From an uncultured Pseudomonadota bacterium (lineage in GTDB: Bacteria; Bdellovibrionota_B; Oligoflexia; Oligoflexales; CAILAO01): a stretch of DNA of 12,534 bases. The stretch is from the NCBI GenBank assembly GCA_903832105.1, contig CAILAO010000643.1:1-12534 (forward strand), written 5' to 3'. A program made the position numbers and the translations under genes. Positions 1 to 6,191 of this stretch are shown here, in pieces. The first letter of the stretch is position 1; every line of letters begins with the position of its first letter. The notes below the pieces were generated by a model. It worked only from the letters and a program-made list of their open reading frames with translations, was not told the origin of the DNA and searched no databases.

Positions 1-1512
1 CCAACAAACAGCTCTACCAGTACAACCACCCAAACTGATAGCTCAAGCGGGGAAACCAGCACGGCAACCAGCACTGATACGGGGACAGAAGTCGTGACGA
101 GTACCTCTACTGGTACCTCTACTGGAACTAGTACGGAGACAGGTACGTCGGTGATGTTGTCAGACAAGATGGTATTGAGTACGACGGGAGCGGCGGCACT
201 CGGAACGTTGAACATCGATTTAACGGCGTCATCGGCGGGGCTGCGGCTAGCGGGAGGTTACAGCAGCAATTTATTCAAAATGAGTGAAGAAGGAAGCATG
301 ACCGAAGCTTTGACGGTGCCGGGAGCTAAAGAAGACGGAGTAGGTAAACTTAAGGTTGTTAAGATGTATGTGGTCGGGGACAAAATACTACTATGGACTA
401 GCATGATGTTAGATAGTTATTATGATAAGTGTGCGGATTATCTTTTTATCGATCCGAATTTTGACTGCAGCACGTTAAGCTTCAACGACCATTTCCGGCG
501 CAATTATAAACATGCCTTATATGCGGTCAACAGGCAAGGTGGGGAGCTGGAAGAGATAGTTGGGGTGTATCCGTATATAGATGATTATTACCATTGTCAT
601 ACGGATGTAATTGAGTTGAGTGACGGATCAATTGTGTTTTCGGGGATGGTTGCAGATGTGGCGGGAGTTTGGAAGATGGATCTGGTCAGTAATAAGGCAA
701 CTAATTTGTTCCCTTTGTTTAATGGAAATGGAGAGTCCTGCAATCTTTTTATACTGGGTGACTCTATCTATTATCGTGGTTGGCCGTCTGCGGTATCTCC
801 TCCTACTCTAGCTCGAATCCATCCCGATGGACAAGTAGAAGCAGTAGTTGGAGTGAATGAGGAAATAGTAGGGGCGACAACTATATTCCCCGACGGTACG
901 ATTAGGTTCTATCACGGACGGGAAGGTGAGGGCGGACTTTATAGCTATAATCCAGCGACTCAGACGACGGAGTTGTGGTTAGCAGATACTTATGAAGGCT
1001 CTAATGATACAGGTTACGTCTATAACATCAAGTTTGATTATCGGAATTTTAGGGTAGACGGCGGAACAGTTTACGCTTCCGATGGGCGAGGAATATATCA
1101 AGTCTATTCAGACGGGTTAAATTTAGTTGATCCGGGTATTCAGATGGTAGCCAGTTTACCAGAGGGTGAACAGCTCGATTCGAGTTCGTTAAGTAAGGCC
1201 GTTAATCATAAGATATCCTTTATTACGGGCACCTATGAGGTTGGTATTTTTGACGCTCAAACCAAGTCGATTCAGACGATGTATAGCTCAGAAAAAGAAT
1301 TGACTGGATTTAACTTTCTAACTAGCAAGAAAAATTATGTCGTGTTTAGGGACGAGGGTGTTTGTGCGGAGTATATCCCGCTTTCCGAAATGTGCTTGTC
1401 CTACAGTAAGAATCCCTCTAATAATTTAGTAGCTATTGACTTGGTAACTAAAGAAGCGGTGGTTAGTATCTTGGCAGCCCAATTATGGCAACTTGTAGAC
1501 TTTCTTCAATAA
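1..1512 (+). CDS. Ser/Thr-linked beta-rich (propeller-like) secreted protein, 5' partial
   Basis: The reading frame is open from the first base of the window, so the real start and any signal peptide lie upstream; the GTG at 94 is only an internal codon. The first ~55 visible codons are almost wholly Ser, Thr and Gly with a few acidic residues, a low-complexity linker. About 440 residues follow with repeated short beta-strand patterns such as IFPDGTIRFYHG, DGGTVYASDGRGIYQVYSDG and ILGDSIYYRGW, typical of beta-propeller-like extracellular domains. No catalytic motif is visible. The layout (linker, then propeller-like domain) resembles the lipoprotein at 3410-4339, so both are probably exported surface proteins. 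The coding strand is G-rich and C-poor, unlike the genes from 1699 on. The family is not recognised; fold and location are inference. Confidence 0.8.
   Translation, partial: PTNSSTSTTTQTDSSSGETSTATSTDTGTEVVTSTSTGTSTGTSTETGTSVMLSDKMVLSTTGAAALGTLNIDLTASSAGLRLAGGYSSNLFKMSEEGSMTEALTVPGAKEDGVGKLKVVKMYVVGDKILLWTSMMLDSYYDKCADYLFIDPNFDCSTLSFNDHFRRNYKHALYAVNRQGGELEEIVGVYPYIDDYYHCHTDVIELSDGSIVFSGMVADVAGVWKMDLVSNKATNLFPLFNGNGESCNLFILGDSIYYRGWPSAVSPPTLARIHPDGQVEAVVGVNEEIVGATTIFPDGTIRFYHGREGEGGLYSYNPATQTTELWLADTYEGSNDTGYVYNIKFDYRNFRVDGGTVYASDGRGIYQVYSDGLNLVDPGIQMVASLPEGEQLDSSSLSKAVNHKISFITGTYEVGIFDAQTKSIQTMYSSEKELTGFNFLTSKKNYVVFRDEGVCAEYIPLSEMCLSYSKNPSNNLVAIDLVTKEAVVSILAAQLWQLVDFLQ
101..124 (+). repeat. 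12-bp perfect tandem duplication in linker
   Basis: GTACCTCTACTG occurs twice in tandem (101-112 and 113-124), encoding part of the Thr-Ser-Thr-Gly linker repeats. The unit is a multiple of three, so copy-number change would lengthen or shorten the linker without shifting the frame. Confidence 0.85.
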
Positions 1513-1521
1513 GGAGGATTT

Positions 1522-1641
1522 ATGAAAAGATTTTGGTCTGTGGGTAAGCTGATTGATCGAAATGACGACCCTAAATCTTTAACGGTATTTGATTTTAGAA
1601 TTTTTTTAGGATGCAATTGCGATCCCCAAGGAGGTAGATAA
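1522..1641 (+). CDS. 39-aa ORF with perfect RBS, possibly a truncated gene start
   Basis: An AAGGAGG Shine-Dalgarno at 1511-1517 overlaps the stop of the preceding gene and sits 4 nt before the ATG at 1522. The product starts MKRFWSVGKLIDRNDDPKSL, has two Cys near its end (GCNCD) and stops at TAA 1639-1641. It has no signal peptide or recognisable motif. Position and ribosome binding site argue it is translated together with the gene upstream. Its small size and the abrupt change in base composition just downstream would equally fit the 5' remnant of a larger gene lost at a junction. Function unknown. Confidence 0.4.
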   Translation: MKRFWSVGKLIDRNDDPKSLTVFDFRIFLGCNCDPQGGR

Positions 1642-1698
1642 AGAACAGGAATCGTTGAGAGCGGATCGAAGAACTTAACTAAAAACTAGGGAGGAAAG

Positions 1699-2544
1699 GT
1701 GTTTCCCAAAGCGTATAGTTTTCTGATCGCTGGCCTACTGCTGGTAGAACTTTCATGTTCAATAACCAACAGGGACTCTCGTTACCACGGACTTTCGATC
1801 TCTGAATGCCCACCAACTATCAACAACGGTGTTTTGCATTCTATCGGTGAGGACGTATCGCCAGACATCGCTGAGCAAAATGCACGGACATCGTTTGATG
1901 AAGAGCACGCAATACCAGATTCACTTAAACAAGCCTTGCCGCTTCGTTCACTGGCTGCCTGCCAAACCGATGATGGACGCTATTTTGTGGCCGTTGGAAT
2001 CAGTAACAAGGATCTGGACAAACAACGTTTAGCTGCAAATCAAAACAGTTCCACGAAATCACTGCGAGAAGCCATCGCCCATTCTGGGGAAGTTCGTCGC
2101 TGGAATCAGCTCTGCGACTTCCTACGCCAACATGAGGCCAGCTGTCAACCCTTGGACCAAGAAGCCGCCAAGCAAGCGGTAAGTCAAGCCGGTGGGAGTG
2201 TGGCTTTTAGAACGGAACCTGATCTTCCTTCCGTTCTCAAATCAAGCCTACTTCAAAGTCTGCTGGATTTAGGACTTCGAGTAAGCGAGACCGAAGCTGA
2301 TACTTTAACCGTCACCGCTAAAACCGAAGTTGAGCAACTCCCGATAACTGACGCCAAGTTTCGCTACGTCAGAGCAACAATCACGATTCGGTTGATCGGT
2401 CCCAACAACCAACTCCAGGCTGAACGAGTTTGGGAAGCAAAAGGGGGCGGACTTAATTTCGACCAAGCCACCACCACTGCCAATAAGGAACTAGCCACCA
2501 AAATTCAGAGCGGACTAATTTCAGCTCTTTTTGGGGAGGGCTGA
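1699..2544 (+). CDS. LPP20/FlgP-like lipoprotein
   Basis: A 281-aa putative outer-membrane lipoprotein. It starts with GTG 4 nt after an AGGGAGG ribosome binding site (1688-1694). Residues 1-19 form a short hydrophobic signal ending LLVELS before Cys20, the likely lipidated residue; the Glu at -3 is an unusual lipobox. Residues ~44-110 (VLHSIGEDVSPDIAEQNAR, then YFVAVGIS) follow the pattern of the LPP20/FlgP fold, in which an Ala-rich helix is followed by strands. A second alpha/beta region spans ~155-281. FlgP in Vibrio and Campylobacter supports the flagellar outer-membrane disc, and LPP20 is a Helicobacter lipoprotein; many distant homologues have no flagellar role. The next gene starts 2 nt after this stop, so the two are co-translated. 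The pairing of LPP20-like and CsgG-like proteins resembles FlgP-FlgO. Family call is by pattern only. Confidence 0.6.
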   Translation: MFPKAYSFLIAGLLLVELSCSITNRDSRYHGLSISECPPTINNGVLHSIGEDVSPDIAEQNARTSFDEEHAIPDSLKQALPLRSLAACQTDDGRYFVAVGISNKDLDKQRLAANQNSSTKSLREAIAHSGEVRRWNQLCDFLRQHEASCQPLDQEAAKQAVSQAGGSVAFRTEPDLPSVLKSSLLQSLLDLGLRVSETEADTLTVTAKTEVEQLPITDAKFRYVRATITIRLIGPNNQLQAERVWEAKGGGLNFDQATTTANKELATKIQSGLISALFGEG

Positions 2545-2546
2545 CA

Positions 2547-3422
2547 GTGAAGATCACATTTGTTGTGTTTTGGGCTGCGTTATCGATCCTAGCACCGCAC
2601 ACCGCCTTAGCTGATACCCAACCCGATAAAACATCGGTCATCAAGAAGCTCGCCAACGAGCTATTCGATGCTTATAAAAAGCAGTACAGCAAACGTTCAG
2701 TCAAACCACGACTCGTTATTGCAGAGGTCGTCAACAACGGCAAGGAACTCTCCGACAATGAGGTTAGCCAGGTCGTAGATCAATTTGAAGAACGCTTGAC
2801 TGGATTCGCTGAAGTCCTCGACCGTGATAAGAGTATCCATTTGAACAAGGAGGAGGAGTACCAACTATCTGGTGCCGTTAACGACAAGCAAATCCAAAAT
2901 TTGGGCAACAAGCACGGCGCAACCCAAATCTTATGTCTAGCCTTCAAGGAGACCATCGCCCCGAGCAAGGAGGACGTTGAGCGGGTCACTATCACCGCTA
3001 AACTGACTGCCATCGAAGTCAAAACCAGCCGCAAGGATCTGGTCAAAACAATCTCGGTTGAGTACGAGCACACCATTTTCACTGAACACTATTACGTTCG
3101 AGATACGATCGAATTCGTAGCGGCCACGACCGGAACGTTAACTGCCATCGGTGCAATCGTTATGATTAACAAGGTTGAGGAAGCGTACAAGAAATACAAA
3201 AATGCGGACAAGGCAGACGATGCCGCCAAGTACAAGAAGGAAAGCCAGCAGGACGAAAAAATTATGTGGGGAGCTGCTGGCGTTTCGGTGGCCAGTTGGA
3301 TGTTGTGGTTTTGGGCCGCAGGAAGCGAACGGAATCTGGATGTTTACCACGAGTATGAACTAACCATAATGCCCGGCTTCGGGACCGGTTTAACAAACTT
3401 GGGGGTTGTATGGAACTTTTAA
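2547..3422 (+). CDS. CsgG/LpoB/FlgO-like exported protein with TM hairpin
   Basis: A 291-aa protein starting with GTG at 2547, with GGGGAGGG (2533-2540) as ribosome binding site inside the end of the previous gene. Residues 1-22 are a Sec signal peptide with an ALA cleavage site before Asp23, and no lipobox Cys. Residues ~30-180 resemble the CsgG/LpoB/FlgO fold: a predicted helix, the strand RLVIAEVVNN, a long helix, VLDRDKSI, then LGNKHGATQILCLAF, matching the usual 'lgk.lgAd.il.g' strand. Unusually for this family, two hydrophobic stretches follow (about 190-207 and 240-258) around a charged loop. The C-terminus (LTIMPGFGTGLTNLGVVWNF) ends in Phe and looks like a final beta strand. It overlaps the next gene by 13 nt. 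Probable role: periplasmic or outer-membrane partner of the LPP20-like lipoprotein; the actual function is unknown. Confidence 0.6.
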   Translation: MKITFVVFWAALSILAPHTALADTQPDKTSVIKKLANELFDAYKKQYSKRSVKPRLVIAEVVNNGKELSDNEVSQVVDQFEERLTGFAEVLDRDKSIHLNKEEEYQLSGAVNDKQIQNLGNKHGATQILCLAFKETIAPSKEDVERVTITAKLTAIEVKTSRKDLVKTISVEYEHTIFTEHYYVRDTIEFVAATTGTLTAIGAIVMINKVEEAYKKYKNADKADDAAKYKKESQQDEKIMWGAAGVSVASWMLWFWAAGSERNLDVYHEYELTIMPGFGTGLTNLGVVWNF

Positions 3423-4339
3423 AACTAAGTGTTATAGCCCTGCTGTTGCTCGGTTTGATCGAGTGCAAGAAATATGACAATCCTTATGATCTTGATAATG
3501 CCAACAAGGATTTCGATGGTGACGGTATCAAGAACAAAGACGATCCTGATCCTCGAAACAAATCAACGTCACAACAAACCAGTGGCGTTGGTTCGACCTC
3601 CTCAGGTGTTAGCACTCCTTCCGGGTCTCAAACCGAAATATCAGCAAGCATCTCAGTCAAGAGATGGAACGTCCCCTTAACCGGCGCCTGCACAATTGCA
3701 TATCGAGCCGCCAATACCTCGCTTTATATTTACGATCATGGTGCGAGCAAAGTCTTGGTCTATAGTATTAGGTCGGGAGAGCCAACGCTGATTGAGACTC
3801 TCCCAGTCAAATGGCCCGGAACTGCCTGCGTAACAGTGGCGAGCTGGACTGACGACGATGAGTATTACCACGGAGCCAACGACGGTGACCTATATCACTA
3901 CAATGCACTGTTGGAAAAACAGAGCAGTGCTCGCTTCAACTGGGATGGACGAAGTGGAGGTGGGCCGATTGAAAACGGTGCTATCTTAGTTTTTCCGCCA
4001 GAGAGCGCTGGACCCATGCGGGAGATCAATATTGACTCCGGTATATGGAGGCTGAGCAACACCGTCACCATACCTGAACAAGAGAAGTTCATTCTAATCG
4101 AGGACATCGTCGGCTCGTTAGGCCCGTGCCTAACGACCAAGGCAGGGATCACCAAGGTTGGCAGCTCCTATTGGATCGCGGTATCTGCCAGGGGCTATTC
4201 CTTGGTCGAAATTAGCAGTGACGGCAACATCTTGGCGGCAAAGAATATGGGGCAGGATGAAATTCAACACATGAGCAGCGACGGTGAGAATATCTGGGTC
4301 TTGACTGCATCCCAAATAATCAAAGTGACGCCGCCATGA
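3410..4339 (+). CDS. TSP3-motif lipoprotein with propeller-like domain
   Basis: A 309-aa predicted lipoprotein. The ATG at 3410 lies inside the end of the previous gene and 4 nt after GGGGG (3401-3405). Residues 1-18 are a hydrophobic signal with Cys19 as probable lipidation site (LIEC; Glu at -1 is atypical). Residues 29-48 (DNANKDFDGDGIKNKDDPDP) are a thrombospondin type 3-like Asp-rich calcium-binding motif. Residues 50-80 are a Ser/Thr/Gly/Gln linker and ~82-309 form a beta-rich, propeller-like domain (repeats such as NTSLYIYDHGASKVLVYSIR and SDGENIWVLTASQIIKVTPP). The design (tether, calcium-stiffened stalk, disordered linker, beta domain) suggests a surface- or periplasm-displayed binding protein. 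The ligand is unknown. It is translationally coupled to the CsgG-like gene, so likely acts with it. Confidence 0.65.
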   Translation: MELLKLSVIALLLLGLIECKKYDNPYDLDNANKDFDGDGIKNKDDPDPRNKSTSQQTSGVGSTSSGVSTPSGSQTEISASISVKRWNVPLTGACTIAYRAANTSLYIYDHGASKVLVYSIRSGEPTLIETLPVKWPGTACVTVASWTDDDEYYHGANDGDLYHYNALLEKQSSARFNWDGRSGGGPIENGAILVFPPESAGPMREINIDSGIWRLSNTVTIPEQEKFILIEDIVGSLGPCLTTKAGITKVGSSYWIAVSARGYSLVEISSDGNILAAKNMGQDEIQHMSSDGENIWVLTASQIIKVTPP

Positions 4340-4384
4340 CACAACAACAACAAAGGGACTATCTATTTCAACAGGAGGACAACT

Positions 4385-5323
4385 ATGTACCCATTAGTAT
4401 TATGGATCTTAGCTGCTTTAACAATTTCGGGATGCATCACCATCGATCCGTTTCAGCAAGATTATGAACAAGCGAGGCGCGCGATTAAAACAAACGATGA
4501 AACCACTCTCGAAGCGGCGCTTCAACACATCAAGACTGCCGATGGCTCGGTCGTATCGGGTAAGAGGGCAATTTGCGCACGTTCCCAAGGATGTAGAATC
4601 TTGAGAAATGAAGGCATTGCTAAGTTTTGCGATTTGAAGCGCCAAAGTCTGAGGCTCGACAAAGTTGCAATTTCCGAGGCAGTTACAAAATATCAAAACG
4701 TAGTTCCATCAGAGGACGTAGAAAGGCGATATGGCAAATCACGTTCTTGGAAGTGGGACCCACCAGAAGCATGCAAGAAACTCATCACCGCCGCCAATGA
4801 CTTATCCAAAGAAATAGCAGTTGAAGAATATAAGGAAAAATCTCTCGCTGCGGCTAGGCAAAAAGCGGCTGATGATGAACAAAAGCGGCTCGAAGCGATT
4901 AAAATTAAGTCTACATCCACTGAATGCAAGGCCGTGAGAATCGAACGAGCATATTGTGAATGTCAGATAGTCATTGCTTTCCAGGATAGCGTGATTGACC
5001 GACAGAAAAAGATTGGACAAAGAGTTGGTGTTATCGATCAAGATAAGCTCTACCAAGCTGCCAATACCCAGATATACACTCAGGGGGTTGTAAAGAAAAT
5101 CAATGCGGATCTGAAATCCTTAACGGGAAAGTCCATGTTGCCTTCTTCGTGTCAAGTATCGTCAGATGATTTGGGAATAACTAAAATGTCTTGTTCTGCC
5201 AAGAGAAAGCTTTACGACAAAATGACTGCCGCTTGCGGTGAAAATCCACGCGACTATCAAAATGAATGTGCGGCCAACATCAACTTTGAAGATGAATCGT
5301 GCCAGCAGGCAACAGCTCATTGA
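4385..5323 (+). CDS. Cys-rich coiled-coil lipoprotein
   Basis: A 312-aa predicted lipoprotein with AGGAGG (4373-4378) 6 nt before the ATG. Residues 1-16 are a signal peptide with a good lipobox, ISGC (Cys17). The mature chain is mostly helical and charged. A coiled-coil-like stretch runs at about 140-175 (EEYKEKSLAAARQKAADDEQ). About a dozen Cys are spread through the chain (CAR..GC, CECQ, SSCQV, and several near the C-terminus), fitting disulfides in the periplasm or at the surface. No enzyme motif is seen and the family is not recognised. It follows 45 nt after the TSP3-type lipoprotein on the same strand and is probably the last gene of that operon. Confidence 0.65.
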   Translation: MYPLVLWILAALTISGCITIDPFQQDYEQARRAIKTNDETTLEAALQHIKTADGSVVSGKRAICARSQGCRILRNEGIAKFCDLKRQSLRLDKVAISEAVTKYQNVVPSEDVERRYGKSRSWKWDPPEACKKLITAANDLSKEIAVEEYKEKSLAAARQKAADDEQKRLEAIKIKSTSTECKAVRIERAYCECQIVIAFQDSVIDRQKKIGQRVGVIDQDKLYQAANTQIYTQGVVKKINADLKSLTGKSMLPSSCQVSSDDLGITKMSCSAKRKLYDKMTAACGENPRDYQNECAANINFEDESCQQATAH

Positions 5324-5399
5324 AGGGAGCTAGTTAGGGAGCATATCTCTAGACGCCTTGATGGATAAAGGAATTATTAACCAAGGAGGATGAAGAACA

Positions 5400-5861
5400 A
5401 TGGCGATTAAAAAATGTGAGGAATGTGGCAAGGAAGTTAGTACCGAAGCTGAAATGTGTCCCAGTTGTGGTATTGTGATTAAAAAAAAGGGAAGCGGAGT
5501 TTTTAAGTGGGTGCTTGGTATTTTCTTAGGACTGGTTACTTTTGTTTTGATTAGTCCACTCATGAATAACACATTGTCTTTAAAGCACTCATCCAGCCAT
5601 AATACACCGAGCATTGAAAACGATACTGTGACTCTTGAAAAGTATAAGCAAATTCAGGATGGCATGTCTTACAAAAAAGTTGTTTCTATCATAGGAACAG
5701 AAGGTGAAGAAATGAGTCGAAATAAAATTGATGGGGTTCCTGGTGTTATGCAGTCAATTGAAACAGTAATGTATAGTTGGAGAAACGAGAGTAGAAGTGG
5801 CATGACCGCAAGTTTTCAGAATGACAAACTCAAGCTAAAGGCACAGCATGGACTAAAATGA
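5400..5861 (+). CDS. Zinc-ribbon, single-TM protein with DUF3862-like domain
   Basis: A 153-aa protein with AAGGAGG at 5383-5389, 10 nt before the ATG. Residues 6-23 form a zinc ribbon (Cys6-x2-Cys9 and Cys20-x2-Cys23). Residues ~34-52 are one transmembrane helix, followed by a short polar linker and a C-terminal domain (~78-153) with the pattern YKQIQDGMSYKKVVSIIG ... VMYSWRN ... ASFQNDKL. That pattern matches the DUF3862 group of the SmpA/BamE- and BLIP-like fold. The cytosolic zinc ribbon would sit on one side of the membrane and the DUF3862-like domain outside. Family members are of unknown function. It is separated from the lipoprotein operon by 76 nt and may be a separate transcription unit. 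Confidence 0.75.
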   Translation: MAIKKCEECGKEVSTEAEMCPSCGIVIKKKGSGVFKWVLGIFLGLVTFVLISPLMNNTLSLKHSSSHNTPSIENDTVTLEKYKQIQDGMSYKKVVSIIGTEGEEMSRNKIDGVPGVMQSIETVMYSWRNESRSGMTASFQNDKLKLKAQHGLK

Positions 5862-6001
5862 AAACTGACATATCACCTGGATCAACCAAAGCTAAAAATA
5901 CATATATCTTCCTATCTATTGCAGGGCAATGCTTTTAACAATATTTTAACGTAATTTATCATTGCATTTTCACGTTCAATTTCATATATTTATTGATTAT
6001 G

Positions 6002-6023
6002 TTTTTGCGATTTTTCGCAAAAA
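6002..6023. repeat. 9-bp perfect inverted repeat, TTTT loop
   Basis: TTTTTGCGA (6002-6010), loop TTTT, TCGCAAAAA (6015-6023). It is symmetric on both strands and lacks the GC-rich stem plus one-sided T tail of a normal terminator, so an operator or hairpin origin element is as likely. Confidence 0.8.
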
Positions 6024-6027
6024 TACA

Positions 6028-6064
6028 AAAGCCTGTTTTCCGTTAGCAGCGAAAAACAAGCTTT
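6028..6064. repeat. 15-nt imperfect inverted repeat, 7-nt loop
   Basis: AAAGCCTGTTTTCCG (6028-6042) pairs with CGAAAAACAAGCTTT (6050-6064) with two mismatches around the loop TTAGCAG. It follows the preceding hairpin after 4 nt. Confidence 0.75.
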
Positions 6065-6068
6065 GGGT

Positions 6069-6083
6069 GGGGTTATTGACCCC
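6069..6083. repeat. Small GGGGT/ACCCC hairpin
   Basis: GGGGT (6069-6073), loop TATTG, ACCCC (6079-6083). Part of the dyad cluster upstream of the primase gene. Confidence 0.6.
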
Positions 6084-6085
6084 TT

Positions 6086-6097
6086 AATCACGTGATT
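6086..6097. repeat. 12-bp perfect palindrome AATCACGTGATT
   Basis: A perfect dyad with CACGTG core, 95 nt upstream of the primase start. It has the form of a dimeric regulator site; the regulator is unknown. Confidence 0.6.
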
Positions 6098-6191
6098 TAA
6101 AGATACGATTTTTGTTCCTATCGGTCAATAGCAAATCCCATCAAAACATTTTAGAAGGTTTTTCATCAACGCCTAAACTAAGAGGTATTAC

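Larger units (their letters stand above)
5862..6191. promoter_or_regulatory. AT-rich leader of the primase gene with clustered inverted repeats
   Basis: This 330-nt gap has no convincing gene. Its first 140 nt are plain AT-rich sequence. Between 6002 and 6097 four separate dyads follow one another (listed individually). TATTGACC at 6074-6081 recurs inverted as GGTCAATA at 6123-6130. The GTG of the primase gene has AGAGGT at 6180-6185 as ribosome binding site. No promoter stands out; TTGACC at 6076-6081 has no good -10 at normal spacing. The cluster is plausibly an operator, single-strand initiation or origin-associated region. Confidence 0.4.

Noticed and set aside
1642..1674. Frameshift pseudogene extending the 39-aa ORF (frame reading DAIAIPKEVDKEQESL after the T7 run)
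   Set aside because: Adding or removing T in the run does not join the two frames without an in-frame stop, so a simple homopolymer frameshift does not restore a longer gene.
1699..3422. Definite flgP-flgO flagellar genes
   Set aside because: Fold patterns fit, but no flagellar gene is nearby and LPP20/CsgG-like proteins have many other roles, so no gene symbols were given.
4336..4461. Short + strand ORF starting at ATG overlapping the stop of the 3410 gene
   Set aside because: It overlaps the strongly supported start and signal peptide of the 4385 lipoprotein and has no proper RBS of its own.
5324..5399. Leader peptide MDKGIINQGG before the zinc-ribbon gene
   Set aside because: Ten codons with no RBS; it merely spans the RBS of the next gene.
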